Below are positions 1-11,349 of a stretch of DNA of 64,000 bases, one piece after another (position 1 is the stretch's first letter; each line of letters opens with the position of its first letter). Made by a program: the position numbers and the translations under genes. The notes beneath the pieces were generated by a model. The model had not been told where the DNA came from and made no database searches. It saw only the letters and a list, made by a program, of their open reading frames with translations. Origin of the DNA: Hysterangium stoloniferum (lineage: Eukaryota > Basidiomycota > Agaricomycetes > Hysterangiales > Hysterangiaceae). The DNA lies in contig WHVD01000035.1 of NCBI GenBank assembly GCA_015178975.1, forward strand, positions 372,001 through 436,000. Direction: 5' to 3'.

Positions 1-882
1 GGATGCCCCAATCCATACGAATATGACCCCACATCCGCTGGAAATATGGATTCTAAGTTAATATGTGTACTATTTAACGTGAAAGCAATAAAACTCACGG
101 TCATAGAAGTAACTAACCCGTTTCTGAGGCATGGAAGATTGGTCGAGGAGGATTTCTAGCAGTCACGTGACCATATCTGACGTTGGGTCATGATCGACGA
201 TCATTCGGCGTCTGCAGCTAGGCCGGGACTAATTTCAAACCTAAACACTCACGATCTCCTAATTCATATTTAATTAAGTTTCTCACTATACTATCTGTTC
301 CTCTAAAGTGAGACCCCCGTGTGCGATTCCGTCCATTATAATAAACTATTGTTGACTTTTACGGTTCGCAGCACGTTTGGTTCGAGTTGGGTACACTACA
401 CGGGAACTTCCAAACACGTAAGGAACGTAATACAAATAGTATACCACCTACCGGTAATACCATAGCCGGTTACCCGTCCATCATGTACATTGTTCGCAAC
501 CAAAAATTCAACAACTATTTTATCCCAAGTATCGCATTCATTAATCGAGTAATACATATTCTAACCAAATGCTATCCACCACCAACTTTGGGGCGGGTCT
601 CACGCCTATACATGCCCACTTGTCAATTTGCAGCACGATCTTCCACTTTCAATGACGGTGTTTCACCGCCTTGAATAATAATTATAATAATTTCAGATGA
701 AAAATTTGAAAATTTGAACTTTTCCGCAGGACTTCTCAGTAACATTATGTAAATAAATTAAATTAAAACATGGCAAAAAATGTGAAATGGTGTAACAGGG
801 TCAGGTCACATGACCTTTTATTTTTTATTTTTAATACATTTATATACCGCGTCGCAAAACTAAGATACATAGCGGTTGGGAA
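1..882. other. non-coding, no gene recognised
   Basis: AT-rich sequence left of the Copia element. The open frame at 387-674 (+) has no recognisable domain and no conserved splice pattern, so I do not call it a gene. Polypurine and T/A runs occur near 770-840. CpG is commoner here (for example 180-240) than in the retroelement nest to the right, which suggests unique sequence. Confidence 0.5.
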
Positions 883-1090
883 TGTAGTCAAAAGATGATA
901 ATATGTTATTTATTCGAGATGTTTATCGAGTTTTTTATACTAAATAAATACTAGCTAATTACTAATATTTCCAGATACAGGATATCGAGTTGCCGGCCCC
1001 ACAACATAGCATTAGTGAGCCGCTGACTCGTTACACTGGAATGTGATGGAGTCGTCAGGAACCTTTACTAATATTTTATTTTATTACCAG
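883..1090 (-). repeat. left (3') LTR of the Copia element
   Basis: It matches 6565-6728 with scattered C/T and G/A changes. The inner edge is set by the polypurine tract at 1094-1101; the outer edge is the TG dinucleotide at 883. The exact inner terminus (1089-1092) is uncertain. Confidence 0.8.
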
Positions 1091-1314
1091 TACTCCCCCT
1101 CAATGAGATATCCCGATTATTAATAAAATCCCAATTTCTTCTTTAAATAATTATGCTGGTTTAAGTCCAGCCCTTTCATCATAATATCTGCTGGGTTTTC
1201 CTTTGACTGAACATATGTAAGTGATGCCTCATTAGAGACCACCTTTTTGCAAATAAAATGATAAGCAACTTTGATGTGCTTTGTGTGTGCATGGAATGTT
1301 GTGTCATGGGCAAG

Positions 1315-1861
1315 TGTTACAACCTGTTCCTGGATACTTCAATATCCAATCCCTGACTTCCAACTATGGAATATCATAGTTCCTGTATCTTCTGTAATCT
1401 TCCCTTGTTCCACATTTGGTAACTTGTCCATTGACAAGTATTCACTCATTTGTTTATTATATTCCCATTTTGGAATAATGTCTCCCTAATCTGTCTTATT
1501 GTATTCCTGTTTCAGAATACTTCCGTTTCCATCCTATTGTGGTCTTAGTTTGTAGTACAATAACAAGAAGACTTATATTAGTTTCCGCAAATTTGTACTT
1601 TACTTCAGATCTGATATCGACTTAGTTTCTTATTCCCTCTTCCATCTTTCTGTATGCTCAATATTCGGAACTCTTTGGAACTCTGAATATCCATAACTTC
1701 CAGCATAAGTCCCATATTTGAAATTAAGGACTTCTGAGCATTTGCGTAGAGGTGCAGCACATAAGCTGAAGCCAACATCCTGACCCTATTCAATAGTTTC
1801 TGAGTTTCCGGTGACTTTCTGATACATAGTTCCAGAATAAGTTCCGACATAGCACTTAACA
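1315..1861 (-). repeat. solo LTR (TGTTAAG family) in Copia RNase H
   Basis: On minus it runs TGTTAAG...TGTAACA, 547 bp. A perfect 5-bp target duplication gcaag flanks it (1310-1314 and 1862-1866). RNase H coding sequence resumes on both sides, so the insertion is younger than the Copia element. It is closely similar over its length to the CpG-rich solo LTR at 46002-46622. It contains the conserved LTR box (on plus about 1750-1785). Confidence 0.95.
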
Positions 1862-2871
1862 GCAAGTGAAGTCGCACCTAGATTATCTGAATTCATAGTT
1901 GTTGGATCATTGCTGATATTGAACCCTAAATCAGTAAGTAATTTCTGCAGCCAAGTTACATAATTCTTTGGCTCCCTCAGTTAGGGCAATATATTTGGCC
2001 TTGGTTGTGGATAATGCCATAGTTCACTGCTTCTTTGAACTCCAAGTGACACATCCTCCATTAATTAATACAACATAACCACCAATTGATAGTCCATCAT
2101 CCCGATTTGCATAATCTGAATTGACATAGATTCTATTTCAATTTGATTGCTTGATTTATAAGTAATGCCATCATCTTTGGTCCCCTTAAGGTACCTTAAG
2201 TGTTTAATGGCCATCCAATGTTCATTTGAATAAAGGTTTGTAAATTGGCTTAAATTTTGAATGGCAAATGCTATATTGGGCCAAGTTCCCAGTGCCACAT
2301 ACATGAGTGTTCTGACTGCCTTTGCATAATGTTCATTGATAACCAGTTTACTTTTGGAATCTGGTACTGGCATGGTTAACTTTGTTGATTTATTAAGGGG
2401 TGTGGATACTGGATTTGCATCCTGCATTTGGAAACGAGATAGGATAACATCGATATATGCGCCTTGTGATATTTTGAGTGTTCCAACTTTGTGATCCCTT
2501 TGTATCTGTATTCCTAGTATTTTTTTCATGAAATTTCTGTTTAATTCCTGTTTAATTCTTGCCATGCCCTCCTGTGTGTTTGCAAGTAATCCTAGATCAT
2601 CTACATAAGCTGCAATGACCTCAATATTCAGTCCATTGATCTTGATGAAGATACATTCATCAGTGGCACTTTGAGTATATCCCAAATCGAGTAATGTCTT
2701 CTTTAGGCAATGATGCCAAGTCCAACCTGCCTGTTTGAGTCCATAGAGTGCCCTATATAATTTAAGTACTCTGTCAGTTCCATCATTAAAACTGTCCAGC
2801 TGTTTCATATAGATTTCTTCTTCAAGAATAGAGTTCAGGTATGTGCCTTTAATGTCCATTAATTCTATTTC

Positions 2872-3726
2872 TGTTAAGGAGTGTGTGTGGAGCTTATCGG
2901 AGGGTTTCCAGAGAAACCCATGGGAACGCCAGTAGGACTTGGCTTCAGCTTATATGTAGGCTGCACCCTCATGAGATTGTGTTGTCCAATTTCAGACAGG
3001 TGGATGGGAATCCTGGGGAGTCTGGGAGTGGTTGGCAGGTTGAGAGGTCAGAGAGTCAACTGTGGGAATCCTGCAGAGGTTGAGGGGTCGGGCGGTGATG
3101 GGTCAGAGGTCAAGTAATAGATAGGTCAGAGCCTGTGGGCCCCAACAAGGTAAATAGCAGTGTGTTTCAAAGAGGAGATTAGAGTGGAAAATGTACTGAG
3201 ATTACTGGGGGGAATCTAAGCTGATTTTCTGACTGGATTGTATGTACAACATCTGCCAGACTATATAGACTGTGGAATGTATGTCATACCAAATCCAGTA
3301 ATAATGAAATCCAAACTAGTAATCATGAAATGAGATAATTACAGTAAACACCAAATTTGGTGTTAGGAATGGAACAGAGCAGAGCAGAGTCCAAAATGTG
3401 ACAGATTGTTAGACCATAACAGGAACAGGGTGGGAGCAGAGTCCAAAACATGACAGGTCATTTGACCATAACGGGAACGGGGCTCAGTTAGAGAGCTGTC
3501 AGGTTTTCTGAGTGGGGTCCAGTGACTGATGTGTGGGACAGGGTCAGAGATAGACAGGGATGATGTGTGCAGGGTCTGGGCAGGTATTCTGGTGACTGGT
3601 ACATGAGATAACAAAGGTTGGGCAAGGACAGGTCTGACATCCAGGTTCTGGCAGGTATTCCGGTAAACTGATTACTGGTGCATATAGAGTAGTGCCTGGA
3701 GTCTGGTGGGTTTTCTGGTTGTAACA
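2872..3726 (+). repeat. solo LTR (TGTTAAG family, long subtype) in Copia RT
   Basis: It runs TGTTAAGGAG...TTGTAACA, 855 bp, with a perfect target duplication atttc (2867-2871 and 3727-3731). The RT frame, ending NWEI on one side and resuming MDIKGTYLN on the other, was continuous before insertion. The conserved LTR box lies at about 2935-2972. Open frames inside it are not genes. Confidence 0.95.
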
Positions 3727-6548
3727 ATTTCCCAATTTAGTGCTGTTCCCAAAGCAATCAGTGCTCTGAGTGATGCAAATTTGAGTACCAGTGAAGTTAC
3801 TGTATTCATAATAGTCCATTCCAGGATGCTGTGTGAATCCTTGTGTGACTCAGTGACCTTTTGCTTTTTCAAATTTCCCTTCTAGGCTTGTTTTGGTAGC
3901 ATATACCCAATGGCATCCTATTGCTGTCCTGCCAGGTGGTAAATCAATTAATTCCCAGGTACCAATTTGTTAGTGCTGTTCTATTTCTGTTTCCTTAGCC
4001 ACAATCCATATTGGTGAGTCATTTTGGGAAATTGCCTCTTTGTAATCCTTGGGAGGAGTCACAATTTCTCACTTCACCATTACTTTATCTGTAAATCTTG
4101 ATTTGGGCCAGGCATTTGGGTTATTAAGTGTCCAGTACTCTGGTAAGGTACTATTAATAATTCTTGAACTATGCTGTGCTTCTTGTGGCTGAATGTCTTG
4201 TTGTGATGGGACTTCTTCAATGTAGGCCTCTGTGGGTGCAATTGATGTGTTTGGTGTGATAAGTGTCTACTGGATCACTCAGTACTGAAACTCTCCCCCT
4301 CAAGTGGGACAGTAGTTATTTCCTTGCCTTTGTTTTCTCCAGGGATTGGGTAGAGCTTTGTATCTGTAATATCAAATGTGATATTCCTAGAAGTTTGAAC
4401 ATGCCTAGTTTTAGTATTGTAGTATTTCCAGGCTTTAGCATTCTCAGATACTCCTGTGAATATATGCTCTTCTGCTTTGGGATCCAATTTTGATTGCCAT
4501 TCATCAGGTACCATGACCCAACATTTAGTCCTGAATTCTTCTAATTGTGACACATCTGGTTTCTTACTGAAAAACACTTCATGGGGTGTTATGTCAGCTC
4601 CAAGTGCTTGGGTAGGTGATCAGTTCTTGATATAGCATGCATATGAAATGGCTTCTGGCCATAAGGTTTTCAGTAAATCCTTCACATATATCATGGCCCT
4701 CGCATATTCAACTATTGTGCAATTTAACCACTTGGCTATCCCATTTTGGGCAGGGGAATAAGGTGCCATGGTTTCCATAATTATTCCCTCCTCTGTGCAA
4801 AAATCTTTGAATAGTTTGCTAGTGTATTCACCACCATTGTCTGTCCTAATATGCTTTAATTTTTTGTTTATTTGATTTTCAACAAACACCTTGTGTGTTT
4901 TGAAGTGTTTCAGGGCCTGGTCCTTTGATGTGTCTGTGAATAAAACACTGTGCCTTGTTTTAATATCCATGAATGAGTAAAAATATTTCTCATGATTTGG
5001 TCCTTCAGTTGCAGAGTCTTCAGCCCATTTTGGAAATGGCTCCACATGTGCCTTTCCTTGTATGCAAGCTTTGCATTGAGTAAATTCCTGTGTTTCATCC
5101 ACCTGTAGTCCTGTAACTAGTTTATTTTTCTTTAATAATTTGACTGCTCCAATACTAATATGGCCAAGTATCCTGTGGCATTTGTCCCAAATGCATGTTT
5201 TAGCAATCACAGCAAATTCACTTGGTTTGGCACTCATATTGATCTGTGCCTTCATTTGGTACATGTGCCTGACTTGTTGGCCTTCTCCAAATATAGTACC
5301 ATTAGGTGACTTGAATTTGACACCTGTTGATGTAAATAGAGCCTCATATCCATAATCAGTTAAATGCCCAATACTCAGTAGGTTGTTTGGTGCATCTGGA
5401 GCACATTTATGTAATGTCCCTAAGTTCTACAGAATAGATTTTATTACTGTTTTGGAACTGTAACTTGACTGTTTCTCATCCCAAGGTCTTGAGGACTGAT
5501 CCTGGGGCAACCCCTCCAATAGACAATGTTTCTGCTATGTAATTAATGAAGTCTTGCCAGTTCCTGGCAGTGTCAGTCGTTGCAGCAAAATCTGTGAGCC
5601 AATCTGCTGATGTAATCTTTGTTAGTATTTTCATTGGTCTGGTTGGCCTGGTCTTTGTCTTTTCTGGGTTTCCACCATTTCAGTGTTTGGCCCTCCTTTC
5701 CACCACCTTTTTCCCAGCAATCTGCTTGATAGTGTCCCTTCCTCCACAATTTCTGCACTTTCCCTTGACAGCACCTGTATGGTGCTTCTTCTTGGTAGTT
5801 TTCACTTCCTGTGCCTTAAGCACAGTTGATTTCTCCATAGTTAATTTCTGTGATCTGGCTTCTTCCAGGATTCTGTAAATTAATGAATCTGATGTAAGAA
5901 CTCAATTCCCACATTTACAGTGGTGATGAATGTTGACCAAGAGTCAGGTAGGGAGATAAGTAGGGTATTAGTGAAGTCTTTATCTGAAATATATTCTCCA
6001 CAACTATGTAATTCTTGTTGTAAAGTTCTGAGCTTTCATATATGTATGTAGCTCCATGTCAGCACCTTCTTTGGCAAATGTCTTGAAGAATTCTCAGTGC
6101 TTATTAATTATACCAATGGGGCTTTTCACCTTGAATATGTTTGATAGTGTTCACCAAACATCAAGTGCAGTAATTAATCCTCCTGTATATACCAAGTAAT
6201 TATCACTTATATGTAAGCAAATTGCCACATAAGCCTGCTGATCTTTCCATTTCCAATCCATAATTGCCTGCCGTTCCTCTTCCATTATATTTTTAGGGTC
6301 TGCCAGCATCAGCTCTCCAGTTAATCCATCCACATATGCCCATAGACCTTGTTCTATTAAGATCCACTTGAGTTTCTGTTTCCATGTGAAATGATTGTCC
6401 CCATTTAAGGGGTCAATCCTATATAATGAATTTGAGTGGTTAAGTGACATTGTAAGTAATTATTGTTTGATTAGAATTTTCCAGTGCAAAGATATGAGCA
6501 TTGAGTTCTAGGGTAAAGATATGTACATATATACTTTTTCTAGTTTCG

Positions 6549-6564
6549 GCTGGGGCCCATAACC
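6549..6564 (-). other. Copia primer-binding site, internal initiator-tRNA type
   Basis: Directly inside the 5' LTR. Read on minus it is GGTTATGGGCCCCAGC. Its complement resembles the anticodon arm of eukaryotic initiator tRNA-Met (GGGCCCAUAACC around the CAU anticodon), not the 3' CCA end. Drosophila copia is known to be primed by a cleaved initiator-tRNA half; the same mode is inferred here. The small element at 14748-16204 has nearly the same site. Confidence 0.7.
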
Positions 6565-6728
6565 TGTAGTCAAAAGATGATAATATATTATTTAGTCAAG
6601 ATGTTTATTAAGTCTTTTATACTAAATAAATACTAGCTAATTACTAATATTTCTGGATATGGGATATTGAGTTGCCAACCCCACAACATAGCATTAGTGA
6701 GCCACTGACTTGTTACACTGGAATGTGA
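6565..6728 (-). repeat. right (5') LTR of the Copia element, truncated
   Basis: It starts with TGTAGTC right after the primer-binding site and ends at 6728. About 45 bp of the U3 end seen in the left copy (1048-1090) are missing and replaced by LINE-derived sequence. Confidence 0.8.
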
Positions 6729-7060
6729 TTGTATGTAGGAAGGAAGAGAGGAAGAGACAAAAACTCAGAGGCTATGACTTGCTGAAGGCATTAGATGTGT
6801 TGATGAACTTCACTAGAGTGGTGAGCCTTTTGTGGGTTCTGAGGATGGTGGAGGGGGACAGGTCCTGGGAGGTGTTGAGTAGAAGGTGGCAGTGTTCCTC
6901 ATAGAGGGGGCACTCAGACAGTATATGGAGGCAGGACTGAATGGCTGATGTCCCACAGGGGCTGGATGTGGGGAGGTTGGGAAGAAATCACATGACCTTT
7001 TCCATATTGTCACTATACCAGTGACTAGAGAGGTGGCTCTAAGGGATGCCATTAGTTGTT
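6729..7060 (-). pseudogene. non-LTR retrotransposon (LINE) 3' fragment
   Basis: On minus, after one frameshift, the translation reads CGTSAIQSCLHILSECPLYE, then THKRLTTLVKFI and a stop near 6773. This is the C-terminal Cys/His region typical of Tad1-like fungal LINE polyproteins (Cx2Cx..Hx..C plus a hydrophobic tail). Only the last 100 residues or so remain. It abuts the truncated Copia LTR at 6728/6729. Confidence 0.7.
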
Positions 7061-7107
7061 CAAATTGTGTATGCATATTGGCCCAGCATGATTGTTGCTC
7101 CTGTTAA

Positions 7108-7148
7108 AAGTGTAGAAAATGAATGGCCAGACTGGGAATTGAACCCAG
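7108..7148 (-). other. tRNA 3'-half-like sequence
   Basis: On minus the sequence CTGGGTTCAATTCCCAG folds as a T arm and is followed by TCTGGCCA, like an acceptor strand ending in CCA. No D arm, no matching 5' acceptor strand and no clear anticodon stem lie upstream. It may be a tRNA pseudogene, a SINE piece, or, read on plus, a primer-binding site starting TGG of a lost retroelement. Confidence 0.35.
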
Positions 7149-7269
7149 GGCTTCTCCATATGTATATACATAGGAGGATAACCAAAAACTTTAAAAATAA
7201 TCTATTCACTCAAGTATATAGATTTATATTGTTTCACATAAATTAAAATTTGATCAGATCCAGTCCATC

Positions 7270-8976
7270 TGTTAAGTTCTGGATCTAGTTGGACTTTCTG
7301 GTGGATATTCCAGATACTTCCTGGAAATAGTCTGTGGAGTTTTGGGTAATTAGTCCCAGAGTTTCTAGGGATTAGTTTCAGGAGTATTGGAATATTATGT
7401 TAAGAACTGGAAACTGACTAATGTCGGTGGCCGACGGGGACCGATCGGAAGGACTTGGCTTCAGCTTATATGCTGCGCCCTCGCAAATATCCGTAGGTTG
7501 TCCTTAAATTTCGGGCGGGCGAAGACTAATCCTAGTGAGTACCTTTCGGCGCGATACCGATCGGAATCGAAGGACAAGTCGAGCGTCGGGCCAAGGGGTC
7601 GGGGCCGGGAGTGGGCGAGCGCACGCGAAGGCGGATGGGGGGATTCTTAGTTATGAGACTGATACAGGTGTATGAGGGTATTCTGAGTCGATATTCTGAT
7701 TTCCTAGTAACTACAATTACAGCGGGTTCATATACAAGTAACAGGCGTCTGGAAAATACTAATGGGGAGAAGGGCGGAACACGGTGTTAACAATAAGCTT
7801 GACTAGGAACGGGAAGTTTATGATTAGTTCGGAGGCCGATGATAACCGAGAGCGGGATTACGGTAAAAGGAAATGGTTCAAGGACTACAAATATAGATAG
7901 ACATATGCGAAAACATAAGATTGAACGGATCAACATAATAAAGGGGACGTATCAAAGTTTGACCAGACAATACGAGTTATTTGACATGGGCGTAAATGGA
8001 GTTTGATCTTCGCGAAACATTCGTCAGCTTCGGGGCCGATGGTTTCCAAGAGAATGACTTGAAACGTTGACAAGTGGCGATAACCTCGGGGCCGATAGGA
8101 TTGCGACACGGTCGTAACATATTACCAGGTTACAAGATGGACTTGGCTTTAGCTTATGTGCTGTGCCCTCATACACTCATTTGGGTGTCCATATTTCAGA
8201 GGGCTAATATATGCCAGAGAGTTTACAGATATTTGGAGTTCTGAAGAGTTCCAGATATTGTGTGTACAAAAAAAACAAAGGAGTAGATTATATTGAGACT
8301 AATTTGAGATTCAAACTGGGGAGTAAGTACATGACTATGGAAGACTATATAGTTGTTCTGATAATTGTACTACAAATCTGGGAGTATAATAAAACCTATT
8401 TGGAAATGTTTCCAAACTAAGCATATAATAACAAATCAGATAAATGAGGAGCAAGGATGGGGGATAGATCAGAGAATAAAGGCATGAAAAATAAACCAAT
8501 GAATGAACATCTGTCAACCAGTCAGTTACCAAATGCAGGACAAAGGAAAGGAGTCAGAATATCCATAGATAACTGATATTATCTAGAAATTATCCTAGCA
8601 CTATAATGATTAAGTGTGTGTATTTTCGGAAAGCTACTGGTTCTGGGTATGTCAGAACATTGGCATAGAGAAAGTGATGAGGGTTGAGAAGGATGATCAA
8701 GTGAAGGTTGGGTCATGGATTAAAGAAGTATCTAGAAACAAATGCATGGAGTCCAACCAGAGTCTGACTGGAGTCCAGGTTGGGAAATGACCAATGACAT
8801 GTGAAGACATTAAGTGTCAAAGGGCTGGGTTATAACAGGAGGTGTCTAATCAAGGGCAGAATATCAGAATGGGATTTGAGTTGAAGGGTACTTGAGGGAT
8901 GAGGGTCAGATTCCTTTGGAACCTGATATTATATCCAGAAAATACTCCATGGAGTTTCCAGGAATGGACCTTCACA
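7270..8976 (+). repeat. solo LTR (TGTTAAG family), outer, containing a younger LTR
   Basis: It runs TGTTAAGTTC...CCTTCACA, about 980 bp without its own insertion. The target duplication ccatc is at 7265-7269 and 8977-8981. The conserved LTR box survives in decayed form at about 8138-8172. Very few CpGs remain. Confidence 0.9.
7398..8119 (+). repeat. solo LTR nested in another solo LTR, CpG-rich and young
   Basis: It runs TGTTAAGAAC...GTCGTAACA, 722 bp, with a perfect target duplication tatta (7393-7397 and 8120-8124). CpG is dense here (for example 7425-7640) while the host LTR on both sides is almost CpG-free, which fits a recent insertion. The conserved box is at 7451-7482. Confidence 0.95.
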
Positions 8977-9212
8977 CCATCAGGCAATACTCTTGAAGAA
9001 TGGAGAAATATCCTGCATTTGACAAAAGTTAGTCAAACAATCATCTGTAGATTTATTCTTTTGGAATAAATTCCACAATGTGGATTGGTAGGCCAGATAT
9101 TTCTGGTTGAATTTTTAAACCAAATACATTCAAATTATATGAACTATATTTGAATGTTCACATGTATACAAGATACATCTTATCACAAAGATTAATTCAT
9201 AACCCAAATAAT

Positions 9213-10626
9213 TGTTAGGACTGGGAAACCCACCACCACCCAGACTATATGCACTCGACTCTCTATATCATACAAACCAGTCACCAGACTCTGACCAGAC
9301 ATTCCAGACCCCCTTGTTCCCAACTTGTCCTTGCCTGTTTGACATCTGGTTCAGTCTATCCCTTGTTCCCAATCTGTTTGATATCTGGTTTATTATTTTA
9401 TTGTATGCCTGTTATGTCTTTTTGTATCTCTAAATGAGTAGTACAATAGTCTATAAGTCTATATAGTCAAGTAGCTATCTGTACATACAATCTGATCAGA
9501 AAATCAACTAAGTATCTCTCTAGTAATTTGCCTGTTAAGTTTTGGATCTCAGGCAGATTTCCCAGTGGATATTCTGGACACTTCCTGGAACATGTCCACA
9601 GACTTCCCAGGCATTAGTTCAGGAAGTATCAGAATATTACCAGAGTACAGATGGACTTGGCTTCAGCTTATGTGCTGTGCCCTCTTGCACTCACTCAGGT
9701 GTCCATATTTCAGAGGGCAGATATATCCAGAGTGTTTACAGATACTCAGAGTTCCTGGGGGCTCCAAATGTCCAGAGTCCAGAGAGTTCTGGATATCAAG
9801 TGTACAGGAAGACAGAAGGGATTAGATGCCAAGTTGAGATACAAACTAATTTGAAGACTAAGTCAAGATTAAAACTGGAGTGTAAGTATATGACTATGGA
9901 AGACTATATAGTTGTTCCAATAATTGTACTACATATCTAGGAGTATAATAAAACCTATTTGGAACTGTTTCAAACTAAGGATATAATAACAAGTAAGATA
10001 ACAAAGGAAGTGAGTCAGAATATCCACAGACATCTGATACCATCTGGAAATGGATCCTAACACTATAATGACTAAGTGTGCATATTTCCAAGAAAGCCAT
10101 GGGTTCCGGGCAAGTCAGAACATTGGCATAGAGAGGTGACAAGGATGATCTGGTAAAGGTTGGGCCATGGACCAAAGTATCTAGAACAAAGGCTGGGAGT
10201 CCAGCCAGAGCCTGGGCTAGTAAATGACCAAGGACACTTGGAGATACTAGCTGGGGAAGGACAGAGTCTGATGGGGTCTGGGTCATAACAGAAGGTGTCT
10301 AGTCAAGGGCAGAATAGCAGAACAGGGTGTGAAGGGTACTTGAGGGGTGAGGGTCAGGTTCCAGTGGATTCTGGATCTTGATACTAGTCCAGAAGCTAGT
10401 CCGGAACCAGATATTATTTCTGGGAAATACTCTGTGGAGTTTCCAGGAACAGATCTTCAAATTGCCCCTGCATATTCTTGGAACCCATGGGTTTCCTGTC
10501 TGCTCCTGTCTGAAGTTGGACAACACGATCTTGTGAGGGTACAGCACAGAAGCTGAAGCCATGTCCTTCCCTGGAACTTCTGCAGGTTTCCCCCAGAGAC
10601 CCACCTGTAAGCCCCACACTTAACCA
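9213..10626 (-). repeat. solo LTR (TGTTAAG family, long subtype), split by another LTR
   Basis: On minus it begins TGGTTAAGTG near 10626 and ends CCTAACA at 9213. It resembles the copy at 2872-3726. The solo LTR at 9533-10461 interrupts it. I could not confirm a target duplication (ataat at 9208-9212 against tactc at 10627-10631). The conserved box is at about 10535-10565. Confidence 0.7.
9533..10461 (+). repeat. solo LTR (TGTTAAG family) nested in 9213-10626
   Basis: It starts TGTTAAGTTT and ends CTTCAAA, 929 bp, where sister copies end CTTCACA. The target duplication ttgcc lies at 9528-9532 and 10462-10466. It closely resembles 7270-8976 (outer), 13708-14706 and 58314-59166. The conserved box is at 9653-9685. 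Confidence 0.9.
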
Positions 10627-11011
10627 TACTCTTGTTTAACCATGACATGTGTGCATACTTTAAAGGGCATACAAGTCTTGGAGATGGAATTTTGGGATAA
10701 TGAAATATAAACTCATATAATATGTAGTCATAGCTAGAACAAATAGTCTCACTTAAAAATGTGAGGATTTTTCAGTAAAAGTTTGGATATTGAAGAAATT
10801 GTGACCATCCTCCATAGCAAGGGTGTTACCAATACCCCTGGGTAACAGTGCTAGCATTACAAAATCTAACAGCTCCCCTCTGGAAGGTAGATATCCCATC
10901 ATTTAGTCATAGCATCAGGCTTTCTGTCAAGGTGGCCAGGCCAGAAATGAATCATGAGATTGAGTTGTGAGAGATATTTTGACCATTTGTCAGGGCAACA
11001 CTTGCACAAGT
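10627..11011. other. no gene seen
   Basis: CpG-poor sequence between a solo LTR and the second AT-rich repeat unit. There are no open frames of note and no recognised motif; it probably belongs to a decayed element. Confidence 0.5.
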
Positions 11012-11340
11012 GACAAGGCTACCAAGGAGGATAACCCAAAACTTTAAAAGTTATTTATCCACTAAAGTATATATATTTATATTGTTTGCTATAGAATTAA
11101 GATTTAATCAAATTCAGTCTATCAGATGACATTCTGGAAAATAAGGAAATATTTATATTTATCTTGTATCTGACAAAAGTTAGTCAAACAAACGTATATA
11201 GATTATCCTTTTGGGGATAAATTTCACAACATGGATTGGTTGGCCAGATAGTTCTGGTTAACTTTCTAAACCAAATAAATTTAAATTATATCAACTACAT
11301 TTGAAAAGTTAATATGTATACAAGAGAATGCTTCTTATCC
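11012..11340 (+). repeat. AT-rich repeat unit copy 2, uninterrupted
   Basis: Direct repeat of 7163-7269 joined to 8977-9190. It gives the pre-insertion arrangement for the LTR at 7270. It leads straight into Gypsy RNase H coding sequence at about 11350. Confidence 0.65.
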
Positions 11341-11349
11341 CATTCTGAT

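Larger units (their letters stand above)
1120..6450 (-). pseudogene. Copia gag-pol remnant
   Basis: Gag starts at 6450 (MSLNHSNSLYRIDPLNGDNH) and runs to a CCHC zinc knuckle near 5720-5760 that is split by a one-base shift. The gag-pre-integrase and integrase core lie at about 5264-4620, with the DNGGEY and YSPAQNGIA motifs. The reverse transcriptase begins near 3975 (DLPPGRTAIGCHWVY), is split by a solo LTR, and continues at 2859-2065 with LYGLKQAGWTWH and the AAYVDDLG catalytic motif. RNase H (WSSKKQ, ALSTTKAKYIAL) is at about 2060-1900, is split by another solo LTR, and ends near 1120. Stops and frameshifts are frequent, so this is a pseudogene. Confidence 0.9.
883..6728 (-). mobile_element. 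Ty1/Copia LTR retrotransposon, decayed, with two nested solo LTRs
   Basis: Both ends carry the same LTR, on plus TGTAGTC...GTTACA (883-1035 and 6565-6717), with homology continuing to 1047 and 6728. Between them on minus lie gag, protease, integrase, reverse transcriptase and RNase H in the Copia order. A polypurine tract (on minus GAGGGGGA, 1094-1101) marks the start of the left (3') LTR near 1090, giving about 208 bp. The right (5') LTR is cut at 6728, where LINE sequence begins. No target duplication can therefore be read. Many stops and frameshifts make it non-autonomous today. Two solo LTRs sit inside (1315-1861, 2872-3726). Confidence 0.92.
7163..9212 (+). repeat. AT-rich repeat unit copy 1, split by a solo LTR
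   Basis: Positions 7163-7269 plus 8977-9190 align with the continuous stretch 11012-11340 (shared features: aggaggataacc, gacaaaagttagtcaaac, ggattggt.ggccagat, tatgtatacaaga). The break in copy 1 is exactly the solo LTR at 7270-8976 with target duplication ccatc. I do not recognise the unit; copy 2 leads into Gypsy pol, so it may be part of a retroelement. Confidence 0.65.

Noticed and set aside
387..674. 95-codon open frame on plus
   Set aside because: No domain, no start context or intron pattern, and it lies in AT-rich DNA beside a retroelement.
3363..3872. Overlapping minus-strand frames inside the LTR at 2872-3726 and the adjacent RT
   Set aside because: They are chance frames in an LTR, or the frameshifted Copia RT (KFASLRALIALG), not separate genes.
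9213..10626. Target duplication ataat/atact for this LTR
   Set aside because: It requires a changed terminal base and one mismatch. I keep the LTR but not the duplication.
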